A stretch of 64,000 nt of DNA, taken from the NCBI RefSeq assembly GCF_001420605.1, contig NZ_LJIZ01000026.1:124001-188000 (forward strand). The letters run 5' to 3'. Each line of letters starts with the position of its first letter. The first letter of the stretch is position 1. Below, piece after piece: positions 26,220 through 33,926 of this stretch. Position numbers and translations under genes: made by a program. The notes under the pieces were generated by a model. The model was not told the DNA's origin, searched no databases, and worked only from the letters and a program-made list of their open reading frames with translations. Source of the DNA: Bacillus sp. FJAT-25509 (lineage in GTDB: Bacteria; Bacillota; Bacilli; Bacillales; Bacillaceae_G).

Positions 26220-26555
26220 TTAGGTATGTGTAGCATGCTCAATTGACTGTTTTAATAAATTCATAATGTGGTCATCGTCATGTGAATAGAAGAGTGTAGT
26301 ACCTTCACGTCTAAACTTGACTAGTCGTAAATTTTTTAAAAATCGCAATTGATGTGAAACTGTCGATTGACCCAAATCTAAAATGTCTGCAATCTCATTT
26401 ACGGAATGTTCTTTCGTACATAATAAATTTAAGATCCGTATTCTAGTAGGGTCACTTAAAGCTTTAAATGTTTGAGATACCATGAACACTGTTTCTTCAT
26501 CGAGATGTTGTTCGCATGGTTGAATATTTTCATTCGTCAAATAGAGTTCCTCCAT
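26220..26555 (-). CDS. czrA: ArsR/SmtB-family zinc-responsive repressor
   Basis: A 111-residue winged-helix repressor. The recognition region [28 protein letters not shown] (about 52-79) is followed by the C-terminal helix [19 protein letters not shown], which carries the D and H residues of the alpha5 zinc site known from CzrA and SmtB. Apo-protein binds DNA and zinc releases it. It is the first gene of the operon with the CDF exporter. Two matching 12-2-12-type palindromes stand upstream (26582 and 26615). Confidence 0.92.
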   Translation of the reverse strand: MEELYLTNENIQPCEQHLDEETVFMVSQTFKALSDPTRIRILNLLCTKEHSVNEIADILDLGQSTVSHQLRFLKNLRLVKFRREGTTLFYSHDDDHIMNLLKQSIEHATHT

Positions 26556-26581
26556 TTTTCTGTCAAATTATACACGTGTAT

Positions 26582-26634
26582 ATATGAGCATCTATTCATA
26601 TATATAACATTATTATATGAGCATATATTCATAT
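26582..26634. promoter_or_regulatory. Paired CzrA/ArsR-type operators
   Basis: ATATGAGCATCTATTCATAT (26582-26601) and ATATGAGCATATATTCATAT (26615-26634) differ at one base and have centres 33 bp apart. Both fit the ATATGAAC-type dyad bound by zinc-sensing ArsR/SmtB repressors and lie just upstream of czrA. Confidence 0.8.
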
Positions 26635-26756
26635 AAGTCAAATGTTTTTCTATTTCTATTTTTGTGATCTCCACAACATTTTATAACAGGAAGAATAATC
26701 CTTTACTTCAAAAGTACAGTTGATCTGTATAACTTATTTTTATTTCTGTCCGTATA

Positions 26757-26788
26757 AAAAAGATAGCATTTTAGTGCTATTTTTTTTA
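26757..26788 (-). terminator. Terminator of the YjzC-like small gene
   Basis: On the minus strand ATAGCA and TGCTAT form a stem followed by CTTTTTT, just past the stop of the small gene; the plus strand also ends in T, so it may work both ways. Confidence 0.6.
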
Positions 26789-26793
26789 ATATA

Positions 26794-26952
26794 TTATTGC
26801 TCGTGTTTCCAACTTGTTGGATGACCAGATGAAGGACAATTTGGGAATGTTTGTCCTGCTTTTAATTCAATATGTTCGCCATCTGCGTCAATATAATGAC
26901 CTGTTTCCATTACTGGTTCACCTGTTTTATGAGAATGCTGATGTTGTGTCAT
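26794..26952 (-). CDS. Small YjzC-like protein, 52 residues
   Basis: A short gene starting MTQHQHSHKTGEPVMETGHY and ending SSGHPTSWKHEQ. An ideal AGGAGGA ribosome site lies eight bases before its ATG and a terminator follows the stop. The HIELKAGQTFPNC stretch resembles the YjzC family of small Bacillus proteins (pattern V-L-AGD-FP with a late H and W). Function is unknown. Six His and one Cys in 52 residues, and a position beside the zinc exporter locus, make metal binding conceivable; this is inference only. Confidence 0.7.
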   Translation of the reverse strand: MTQHQHSHKTGEPVMETGHYIDADGEHIELKAGQTFPNCPSSGHPTSWKHEQ

Positions 26953-27225
26953 AAGTATTTTCCTCCTATTATATGTTAGTGAAAATTTAATACTAAAATT
27001 TCAACAATAGTTAGAATGCCCTCTCATTGAGCCTGTATTCAAACGGTGGATTACTTTTGCAAAGCCCTATCTTCAATAATATGTAAGAAGTTGATAACAT
27101 TTAGATATACGCCATGTAAGTAGTTAGTTAATAAATGCCTCTTTGATTCGTTTACATTACCATTCACTTTAATTGGTAAAACAAAACAACTTTAATTTTT
27201 TTTAACAACTTGATAATTAGCACTA
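26953..27225. other. Intergenic region without recognisable content
   Basis: Contains the ribosome site and presumed promoter of the YjzC-like gene at its left end. I see no coding frame or RNA structure in the rest. Confidence 0.4.
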
Positions 27226-27505
27226 CTTAGTGTTACTATGTAATGGTACTAAGTAATACTGAATATCTGTAATACTAAATAGTAGGAAATGTTTATAAAA
27301 TTTTTTTTATAAAATGGTTCACATTTTCTCTACTTAGTAATACAATATACTATTACTAAGTAACACTGAATATCAGTCACGCTAGATAGCTGAAAAGAGT
27401 TCATGTAAAAATTATCATTTGAAATCCTTGATCCATTGGCTATTTTAGATATTTTTTTATCCGGTACTAAGTGAGACTGAATATCTGTATTACTAATTAG
27501 CTTGA
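27226..27505 (+). promoter_or_regulatory. Repeated operator array before the PadR operon
   Basis: Two 28-bp palindromes open with CTTAGT and close with ACTAAG (27226-27253 and 27333-27360). Each is followed by a TAAnACTGAATATC box. A third box with the same order (ACTAAGTGAGACTGAATATC) begins near 27465 and lacks a clear left arm. The period is 107-109 bp. Dyads with this ACTTAGT/ACTAAGT pattern are typical PadR targets, and the padR gene starts 68 bp after the last box. Confidence 0.6.
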
Positions 27506-27573
27506 AAAACGGTTTTATCTATTCAATATAGACCGAAAACTAATTTAACCAACGAATAGAGGAGGTGTAAGCA

Positions 27574-27897
27574 ATGGAAAATTTAACAGAAATGCTCAAA
27601 GGTTCATTAGAAGGTTGTGTACTGGAAATCATTAGTCGAGGTGATACTTACGGCTATGAAATTACGCGTCTCCTTAATGATCTAGGTTTTACAGAGGTTG
27701 TCGAAGGTACGGTCTACACAATTTTGATAAGGCTCGAAAAGAAAGAATTAGTAAATATTGAGAAAAAACGTTCTGAAATGGGTCCACCTCGAAAGTTTTA
27801 TTCATTAACCGAAGCTGGACTTGAGGAATTACAGCAATTTTGGAAAAAATGGGACTTTGTTTCATCAAAAATAAATATCCTAAAAGGGGAGAAGTAA
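27574..27897 (+). CDS. PadR-family transcriptional regulator
   Basis: A 107-residue winged-helix repressor of the short PadR class: LKGSLEGCVLEIISRGDTYGYEITRLLNDLGF (about 9-40) and the wing region EGTVYTILIRLEKKELV. GAGGAGGTG precedes the ATG. It is the first gene of an operon with two DUF1048 genes and an ABC exporter, an arrangement in which PadR proteins repress the exporter until a drug or ligand binds. The operator array upstream fits autoregulation. Confidence 0.9.
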   Translation: MENLTEMLKGSLEGCVLEIISRGDTYGYEITRLLNDLGFTEVVEGTVYTILIRLEKKELVNIEKKRSEMGPPRKFYSLTEAGLEELQQFWKKWDFVSSKINILKGEK

Positions 27898-27899
27898 TT

Positions 27900-28277
27900 A
27901 TGAAGAAATTTATAGAGCTAATCATTGGCGATTTAGAAAGCAAGAAAGAATATAAAGCATTTATGAAAAAAGTCAATTCTCTACCGAGCGATTACGCTTT
28001 TGTGTTTAAAAAGATTCAAAAATACATGTGGAATTTCGGTTATGGATTTGGTGAAGAAATCATCAATTTGTATGAACTGTTTGAAGCAAGTTCAGCAGAA
28101 GGCAAGCATGTACTAGATGTTACCGGTGAAGACGTGGCGGCATTTGCTGACGAATTAATGGCTCTTTCAAAATTAGATGGAGAATCAGCGAGTATATTTG
28201 GAGGGCAAGTAGATTTGAAAAAAGACATTGAGAGTAGAGTTGAGCAGCAAGTAAAAATTTGGACGAATAAAAAATAA
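27900..28277 (+). CDS. DUF1048 protein, first copy
   Basis: A 125-residue, mostly helical cytoplasmic protein of the DUF1048 family. The family pattern KEYKAFMKKVNSLPSDYAFVFKKIQKYMWNF is at about 16-46 and the DVTGEDVAAFADEL motif at about 72-85. AGGGGAG precedes the ATG, which is two bases past the padR stop, so the genes are coupled. DUF1048 genes often travel with PadR regulators and ABC exporters; their role is unknown. It is a diverged duplicate of the next gene. Confidence 0.88.
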   Translation: MKKFIELIIGDLESKKEYKAFMKKVNSLPSDYAFVFKKIQKYMWNFGYGFGEEIINLYELFEASSAEGKHVLDVTGEDVAAFADELMALSKLDGESASIFGGQVDLKKDIESRVEQQVKIWTNKK

Positions 28278-28295
28278 ATTAGGGGGCTAAAAATC

Positions 28296-28640
28296 ATGAT
28301 AAATTTTATCAAAAAGATACTTGATGACAAAAAAGAATACAAAGAAATGATGGCGCGTGTGGAAGCTTTGCCTGAAAACTACTCAGAAGCATACAAAACA
28401 ATCTGTAACTATATGTGGAGTTTCGCCTCTGGAAGTGGCATGGATATGCTGAGAATCCAATATGATCTCATTGATTTGTTTGAAGATGGTGCGGCAGATG
28501 GCAAAGACGTATTGGAATTGACAGGTGAAGACTTGACAGCATTCGCTAATGGGCTTACCGATCAAGCGAAAAGATGGGATGATAAGTTACGCAATAATTT
28601 GAACAAAAGCGTTCTAGATCGTGTGGGTAAGAAAAAATAA
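28296..28640 (+). CDS. DUF1048 protein, second copy
   Basis: A 114-residue paralogue of the preceding protein: KEYKEMMARVEALPENYSEA at about 12-31 and the LELTGEDLTAFANGL motif near 79. AGGGGG precedes the ATG, 18 bp after the first copy. Tandem DUF1048 genes before an ABC exporter are a recurrent layout. Function is unknown. Confidence 0.88.
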   Translation: MINFIKKILDDKKEYKEMMARVEALPENYSEAYKTICNYMWSFASGSGMDMLRIQYDLIDLFEDGAADGKDVLELTGEDLTAFANGLTDQAKRWDDKLRNNLNKSVLDRVGKKK

Positions 28641-28676
28641 GCGCTAGATTAATTGTCATTCAATATAGAAAAAACA

Positions 28677-28716
28677 GTTGCAGGCGCTACTACGCTGTTG
28701 AGAACGCGCCTTCAAC
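28677..28716 (+). promoter_or_regulatory. Hairpin between DUF1048 and ABC exporter genes
   Basis: GTTGCAGGCGC (28677-28687) pairs with GCGCCTTCAAC (28706-28716) with one mismatch. There is no T tract, so it may act as a processing or attenuation element in the operon rather than as a full terminator. Confidence 0.4.
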
Positions 28717-28740
28717 TTCATATATGGGAGGGAAATAATT

Positions 28741-29499
28741 ATGAATAGTACAGCAATTTCAGTGAAAGGACTGAAAAAATCCTTCAAAGAAATTGAGGTT
28801 CTCAAGGGTGTAGATTTTGAAGTGGAAAAAGGCAGTGTTTTCGCTTTACTTGGGTCAAATGGTGCCGGTAAAACAACTATTATAAAAATTTTGACTACAC
28901 TATCGCAAGCAGATCAGGGTGAAATTGAAGTTTGTAATGCCAACCTTCAAACAAACCCACAACAAGTACGTGAGAAAATCAGCCTAACCGGACAAAACGT
29001 TGCAGTAGATGATATTTTGACAGGGCGCGAAAACCTCGAGCTAGTAGCAAAACTTCGCCATTTGCCTAATCGGAAAGAAGCAGTAGAAGAAAGTCTACGT
29101 CGCTTTGATTTAGTCGAAGCTGGTAATCGTGCTCTTGCTACTTATTCAGGCGGTATGAAACGACGCTTGGATTTAGCAATGACAGTACTTGGGTCACCTG
29201 AACTTGTTTTTCTTGATGAGCCTTCAGTTGGACTTGATCCTGAAGCACGTTTAGCTTTGTGGGAAGTGATTCGTGATATGGCGAAAGCTGGTATTACCGT
29301 TTTTCTCACTACTCAATATTTAGAAGAAGCCGAACAACTAGCAGACCGTATTGCGATTTTACATGAAGGAAAGATTCTCGTTCAAGGAACATTGGATGAA
29401 TTAAAAGCAATTCTTCCACCTAAAAAAGTGGAATACGTAGAAAAGCAACCGAACCTTGAGGAAATTTTCCTCGCTGTTACCGGAAAGAAAGGAGAATAG
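28741..29499 (+). CDS. ABC transporter ATP-binding protein, DrrA type
   Basis: A 252-residue ATPase: Walker A GSNGAGKTT (38-46), Q-loop Q85, signature YSGGM (135-139), Walker B LVFLDEP (155-161). It has the short C-terminal extension seen in DrrA-type drug and lipid exporters. GGGAGG precedes the ATG. It is coupled to the permease gene two bases downstream. It would energise export of a drug, antimicrobial peptide or lipid; the substrate is unknown. Confidence 0.92.
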   Translation: MNSTAISVKGLKKSFKEIEVLKGVDFEVEKGSVFALLGSNGAGKTTIIKILTTLSQADQGEIEVCNANLQTNPQQVREKISLTGQNVAVDDILTGRENLELVAKLRHLPNRKEAVEESLRRFDLVEAGNRALATYSGGMKRRLDLAMTVLGSPELVFLDEPSVGLDPEARLALWEVIRDMAKAGITVFLTTQYLEEAEQLADRIAILHEGKILVQGTLDELKAILPPKKVEYVEKQPNLEEIFLAVTGKKGE

Positions 29500-29501
29500 T
29501 A

Positions 29502-30266
29502 ATGAGTGGAAACCATTTTTTCAGCGATACAATTACAATGAGCAGTCGGGTGATGAAGCATTCACTAAGAAGTATTGACACAATTATCACAACAATTCTC
29601 ATGCCGATTATGCTAATGCTTGCTTTTGTCTATATTTTCGGTAGTGCCATGACAATGGATAAAGTAGATTATGTGAATTTTATCGTTCCAGGTGTGTTGC
29701 TTATGTGTATTGGAATGGGGATTTCATATACAGCAGTTCGAGTGAACACAGACATGACTAGAGGTATCTTTGATCGATTTCATTCCATGCCAATCGCTAA
29801 ATCATCGATATTGGGAGGGCATGTCATCTCAACTTTAATATTAAACATTTTATCAGTTGCTGCCGTGATTCTCATTTCTTTTATCATGGGATTCCGTCCT
29901 CACGCTAATTTCGTGGAATGGCTATTAGCAGCTGGTATGATCCTGCTTACCGTATTTTCTTTCACTTGGATAGCAGTAGCATGCGGGCTAATGTCAAAAT
30001 CGTATGAAGGTGCGAGCGTGTTCTCTTATCTACTAATGGGCTTAATGTTTGTAAGTTCTGCCTTTGTCCCAACAAATAATATGGGTAACAAGCTTCGTGC
30101 TTTTGCAGAAAATCAGCCAATGACCCCAATCGCCGAAAGTGTGCGTTCCCTTTTAGCTGGTCAGCCGGATTATGGTACGATTGTAACAGCAGTGTTATGG
30201 TTAGTGGGAATTGGGATTATGTTTTATATGATTTCGATGAATGTATATAAAAAACGAATGAAATAA
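29502..30266 (+). CDS. ABC-2 type exporter permease
   Basis: A 254-residue membrane protein with six hydrophobic segments and the ABC-2 pattern, including DRFHSMPIAKSSILGGHVIS (about 91-110), a typical coupling region. It pairs with the ATPase immediately upstream as in DrrAB systems. AGGAGAA precedes the ATG. It is the last gene of the PadR operon. Confidence 0.9.
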   Translation: MSGNHFFSDTITMSSRVMKHSLRSIDTIITTILMPIMLMLAFVYIFGSAMTMDKVDYVNFIVPGVLLMCIGMGISYTAVRVNTDMTRGIFDRFHSMPIAKSSILGGHVISTLILNILSVAAVILISFIMGFRPHANFVEWLLAAGMILLTVFSFTWIAVACGLMSKSYEGASVFSYLLMGLMFVSSAFVPTNNMGNKLRAFAENQPMTPIAESVRSLLAGQPDYGTIVTAVLWLVGIGIMFYMISMNVYKKRMK

Positions 30267-30275
30267 AAATAGCGT

Positions 30276-30314
30276 AGTACAGGTTGGGGAATTATTTCAG
30301 TCTGTACTTTTTTC
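30276..30314 (+). terminator. Terminator of the PadR/ABC operon
   Basis: AGTACAG pairs with CTGTACT, followed by TTTTTC. Confidence 0.65.
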
Positions 30315-30345
30315 TTGGTTTATATTTTCAAAGATATTTTAAAAA

Positions 30346-30372
30346 AAAGAGAAACCTTAGTTTCTCTTTAAA
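30346..30372. terminator. Second hairpin behind the ABC operon
   Basis: AAAGAGAAAC and TTTCTCTTT form a stem with a short loop and A/T tracts on both sides. It probably backs up the stop of the operon. Confidence 0.55.
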
Positions 30373-30503
30373 ATAGGTGAAATTTGGTAAAAAGAAAATA
30401 CTTAGTACAATATATTAAAATTGAAGAAAAAGTATTTAGATTATCGACTATTTTTTAAAATCCTTCTGTAATACAGGTTAATTTTTGCGATAGTTTTTAA
30501 AAT

Positions 30504-30917
30504 TTAATTAGTTAAAGTTTCATATTCTTCATCTGAAATAGGTTCCAGCCACTCCGGTGTACCTGCAGTTATTGCAATATGTTCAAACCAACTATCCTTT
30601 GCAGCACCATGCCAGTGTTTCACACCGTCGTGAGTAACAATCACATCACCTGCCTTTAAGAATTGAGCTGGTTTACCTTCTTCTTGGTACCAACCTTCTC
30701 CGCCGGTTACTAATAAAATTTGAAATCCATCATGATGGATATGCCAATTATTTCTACAACCAGGTTCAAAGGTCACGTTCCCAACACCAACATTCACTTT
30801 AGGATCGGCAATTAAGGTTTTAAGATAACTTTGTCCTACAAAAAATTGTGCGTATGCTTCATTTTTTTCGCCAACAGGGAATATGACACCATTTTTTACT
30901 TCTTCATTTTTTATCAT
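30504..30917 (-). CDS. Cupin-domain protein
   Basis: A 137-residue single-domain cupin. Motif 1 supplies H59, H61 and Q66 and motif 2 supplies H101/H103 (GVKHWHGAAKDSWFEHIAI), a plausible metal site. Small cupins of this type are often encoded with reductases and short-chain enzymes and may be isomerases or decarboxylase-like enzymes; function is not assigned. GGAGGAA precedes the ATG on the minus strand. The zinc alcohol dehydrogenase upstream lies 86 bp away and runs the same way, so both may be under the AdhR-like regulator. Confidence 0.85.
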   Translation of the reverse strand: MIKNEEVKNGVIFPVGEKNEAYAQFFVGQSYLKTLIADPKVNVGVGNVTFEPGCRNNWHIHHDGFQILLVTGGEGWYQEEGKPAQFLKAGDVIVTHDGVKHWHGAAKDSWFEHIAITAGTPEWLEPISDEEYETLTN

Positions 30918-31003
30918 TTTTCTTCCTCCATTAAAAAAGATGCCACATAAGCAATGCTTTTAGGACATCTCAAAAAATATAAGTAATAATTAAATCGTAC
31001 ACC

Positions 31004-32044
31004 CTACATAGTGCTAGTATCGATGACAAATCGATACTTCACATCAGAAGCTAGAACTCGCTTGTATGCTTCGTCAATTTGATCAGCTGAAATAACTTCA
31101 ATATTAGGTACAATGTTATGTTCTCCACAGAAGTTTAACATCTCCTGAGTCTCACGAATTCCTCCAATCATTGAACCTGCAAATGAACGACGATGACCTA
31201 TAAGTGAAAAAACACTAAGTGACAACGGCTCTGCTGGAGCACCGACATTTACTAGCGTACCATCCAAAGTGAGTAAACTTAAATAGGCATCCAAATTAAT
31301 CTTTGCACTTACAGTGTTAATAATTAGGTCGAAAGTACCTGCAAGTTTTTCAAATGTTTCTGCATCGTTTGTAGCATAGTAATGGCTTGCTCCAAAATGT
31401 AAACCATCATCTTTTTTGTTCAATGTTTGTGATAGAACGGTTACCTCTGCACCCATTGCATGTGCAATTTTGACAGCCATATGACCAAGACCACCCATAC
31501 CAATAACAGCTACCTTCTTACCAGGTCCTGCTCCCCAATGGTTTAATGGAGAATATGTAGTAATACCTGCACAAAGTAATGGTGCTGCAACATCAAGTTC
31601 AATATTATCTGGAATTCTAACTACGAAATCCTCTGTTACAACTATGTGGGATGAGTAACCACCCTGAGTTGGCTCACCGTATTTGTCAACACCAGCATAA
31701 GTAGGGATATTTCCTTTAAGACAATACTGTTCTTCTCCTTTACGACAGTTTTCACAATCGCCACAAGAGTCTACCATACATCCAACGCCAACTCTGTCAC
31801 CAATCTTATATTTTGTAACTTCTGCTCCTACATCGGTGATTACTCCTGCAATTTCATGCCCCGGTACAAGTGGGTAGTGCACATGACCCCATTCTCCATG
31901 TGCAGTATGGATGTCAGAATGGCATATTCCAGCATATTTAATTTCAATTAGAACATCATTTAAATCAAGATCACGTCGTTTAATCTCAGCAACTCGAAAG
32001 GATTTGTCAGGACCATCAACAGCTCGTGCTTTTGCAGTTATCAT
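31004..32044 (-). CDS. adhA: Zinc-dependent alcohol dehydrogenase (AdhA/YahK-like)
   Basis: A 346-residue MDR-family enzyme. Catalytic zinc ligands are C41 and H63/E64 (GICHSDIH and GHE), structural zinc is held by C94, C97, C100 and C108, and the NADP(H)-binding [11 protein letters not shown] lies near 178. It reduces aldehydes or oxidises primary alcohols. TGGAGG precedes the ATG. Upstream is a promoter with the long 19-bp spacer and dyad typical of MerR activators, and the regulator gene is divergent. In B. subtilis adhA is activated by AdhR in response to formaldehyde and methylglyoxal; the same role is inferred. Confidence 0.9.
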   Translation of the reverse strand: MITAKARAVDGPDKSFRVAEIKRRDLDLNDVLIEIKYAGICHSDIHTAHGEWGHVHYPLVPGHEIAGVITDVGAEVTKYKIGDRVGVGCMVDSCGDCENCRKGEEQYCLKGNIPTYAGVDKYGEPTQGGYSSHIVVTEDFVVRIPDNIELDVAAPLLCAGITTYSPLNHWGAGPGKKVAVIGMGGLGHMAVKIAHAMGAEVTVLSQTLNKKDDGLHFGASHYYATNDAETFEKLAGTFDLIINTVSAKINLDAYLSLLTLDGTLVNVGAPAEPLSLSVFSLIGHRRSFAGSMIGGIRETQEMLNFCGEHNIVPNIEVISADQIDEAYKRVLASDVKYRFVIDTSTM

Positions 32045-32131
32045 TATAAAACCTCCAAATTAATATTTTTTAAGAGAATAAATTAAACACTTGGGTTGAA
32101 CTATTCAATCATTTTTTTCTCTTTCACCACC

Positions 32132-32162
32132 ATGATATTCCCTCTAGTTAACTCTAGGTCAA
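32132..32162 (-). promoter_or_regulatory. MerR-type promoter of the alcohol dehydrogenase gene
   Basis: On the minus strand TTGACC (-35, 32157-32162) and TATCAT (-10, 32132-32137) are 19 bp apart and enclose the dyad around AGAGTTAACT. A 19-bp spacer carrying a dyad is the hallmark of promoters activated by MerR-family proteins. Confidence 0.65.
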
Positions 32163-32251
32163 GTGATTAAATGATATTTTTAAGAAAGAAAAAATTTTGT
32201 GTACTTAAAAATGACATCAAAAAAATAACGTGATAAAATCCATTCATAATA

Positions 32252-32272
32252 ATAGAGTTAACTCGAGGTCTA
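32252..32272. promoter_or_regulatory. Second AGAGTTAACT dyad before the MerR gene
   Basis: The AGAGTTAACTCGAGGT stretch repeats the core of the operator at 32141-32158, 26 bp before the regulator start. It probably serves autoregulation. Confidence 0.5.
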
Positions 32273-32297
32273 GATCTAAATGAAAGGAAGATTAATA

Positions 32298-32714
32298 TTG
32301 AAGACATATTCGATCGGTGAAGTAGCAAAAGAATTGAATCTTACAGTATATGCTTTGAGATACTACGACAAAGAAGGCTTAATGCCATTTGTAGAACGGA
32401 CAACTAGTGGAATACGAGTGTTTAAAGAATCCGATATTGAAGCTTTAAAAGTAATTGAATGTTTGAAAGCGACTGGGATGCCTATTAAGGAAATTAAAAA
32501 TTTCATTGAATGGTGTTCCGATGGAGACTCTACATTACAACAAAGATATGACATGTTTTTGGAAAGAAAAGCTAGTGTAGAAGCACAGATGGAAGAATTA
32601 AAAAGAACGATGGAAATAATCCAGCATAAATGTTCATATTACGAGGCTGCTTTGGAAGCAGGAACGGAAGCTATTTTTAAAAGTAAAAAAATAGGGAATT
32701 TCGTTACTAAGTAA
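32298..32714 (+). CDS. adhR: MerR-family regulator, AdhR-like
   Basis: A 138-residue MerR protein: winged helix YSIGEVAKELNLTVYALRYYDKEGL at about 3-27, then a dimerisation helix. The TTG at 32298 is chosen as start because AAAGGAAG lies seven bases ahead and the protein then begins LKTYSIGEVAKE, like the family; an in-frame ATG at 32280 lacks a ribosome site. There is no cysteine in the DNA-binding half, and one Cys lies in the linker (IEWCSDGDS), as in AdhR-type aldehyde sensors. It is divergent from adhA. Confidence 0.85.
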   Translation: MKTYSIGEVAKELNLTVYALRYYDKEGLMPFVERTTSGIRVFKESDIEALKVIECLKATGMPIKEIKNFIEWCSDGDSTLQQRYDMFLERKASVEAQMEELKRTMEIIQHKCSYYEAALEAGTEAIFKSKKIGNFVTK

Positions 32715-32768
32715 CAGAAGCCCTCAATATTCATATTTGTGTATATGAATATTGGGGGGGAATTCAAT

Positions 32769-33677
32769 TTATTGAAAACTTGCAAAATTTGAAAACTCCT
32801 CCTGTATTTTTCTTAAAAACAGATTTGCAGCAGCCGAAAAAACTTGATGTTTTTTCCAAACGATATTTAGGCCAGATTCTAGCCTTGGCTCTAGCGGTCT
32901 AAAACAAAGGTTACTATCACTAGATGTATTCACGATTTTATCAAGTACGATCGCATATCCAATACCTTCTTCAACCATAATCGCAGCATTATAAGCTAAG
33001 TTGTATGTAGTCACGATATTTAGTTTATCAAATTCTTCCCTAAACCAATCCGCAAATTCATTTTTAGAAAATGTATTTTTCATTGCTTGTCTCGAACAGA
33101 TTAATGGAATATTTAACAAATCCCTTGCTTGAATAGTATCTTTTAAGGCAAGAGGACTGTCTTTTCTCATAACAACGCCCCAAACATCTTTGGCTGGGAT
33201 ATTTATATAATTGTATCTTGATAAATCAGCGGGTTGAATTAGAATCCCAAAATCGATTAACCCTTTGTCTAGCCGTTCAGTCACATCGTCTTCGTTACCA
33301 CTGTAAAGGTGATATCTTATACTTGGATAGCTTAGCTGTAGAATTTTTACTACTCTTGCGATCTGTTTCATTGCTTCTGTTTCTCCGCTACCTATGTAAA
33401 CATCACCACTAATTGTTTCTTCCATTGAGCTAAATTCTGCCTCTAATTTATCTACCATATCAATGATTTCTTCTGCTCTTTTTCGCAGAATCATTCCTTC
33501 TTCTGTAAGAATTATACTGTGACTACTTCGAGTAAATAGTTTTTTTCCTAACTCTTGTTCAAGATCCTTTATCTGTCTTGACAAGGTAGGCTGTGTAATA
33601 TGCAAAAAATCTGCAGCACCCGTAATACTTCCTTCTCTTGCTACAGCAAGAAAATATCGCAATACTCTTAGTTCCAT
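32769..33677 (-). CDS. LysR-family regulator
   Basis: A 302-residue LysR protein: winged helix at 1-60 (MELRVLRYFLAVAREGSITGAADFLHITQPTLSRQIKDLEQELG) and an effector domain from about 90. AAGGGGGA precedes the ATG on the minus strand. It is divergent from an MFS exporter and an SDR gene, which are its probable targets. The ligand is unknown. Confidence 0.88.
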   Translation of the reverse strand: MELRVLRYFLAVAREGSITGAADFLHITQPTLSRQIKDLEQELGKKLFTRSSHSIILTEEGMILRKRAEEIIDMVDKLEAEFSSMEETISGDVYIGSGETEAMKQIARVVKILQLSYPSIRYHLYSGNEDDVTERLDKGLIDFGILIQPADLSRYNYINIPAKDVWGVVMRKDSPLALKDTIQARDLLNIPLICSRQAMKNTFSKNEFADWFREEFDKLNIVTTYNLAYNAAIMVEEGIGYAIVLDKIVNTSSDSNLCFRPLEPRLESGLNIVWKKHQVFSAAANLFLRKIQEEFSNFASFQ

Positions 33678-33926
33678 GCATCATTCCCCCTTAGTAATGA
33701 TACCAGTATATATAAACTTGATATGCCTATCAAGCATATCAAGTTATAAGATATAAGCAATTGCTATATGAAAAATGTACTTTAGAATAGATTACAAAGA
33801 GTGAAAAGAAACAGTAATCATTGCCAAGCTAAACATGTGTTTTAGTAACTTTTAAAATCTAAATTTGTAAACACTCTCGATTTTCTTCCATGATGGGTGT
33901 TTTTTAAATTACTAAGGGGGATTAGA

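Noticed and set aside
30346-30372. A/T-flanked hairpin as a small RNA
   Set aside because: No promoter is evident, and it fits a backup terminator better.
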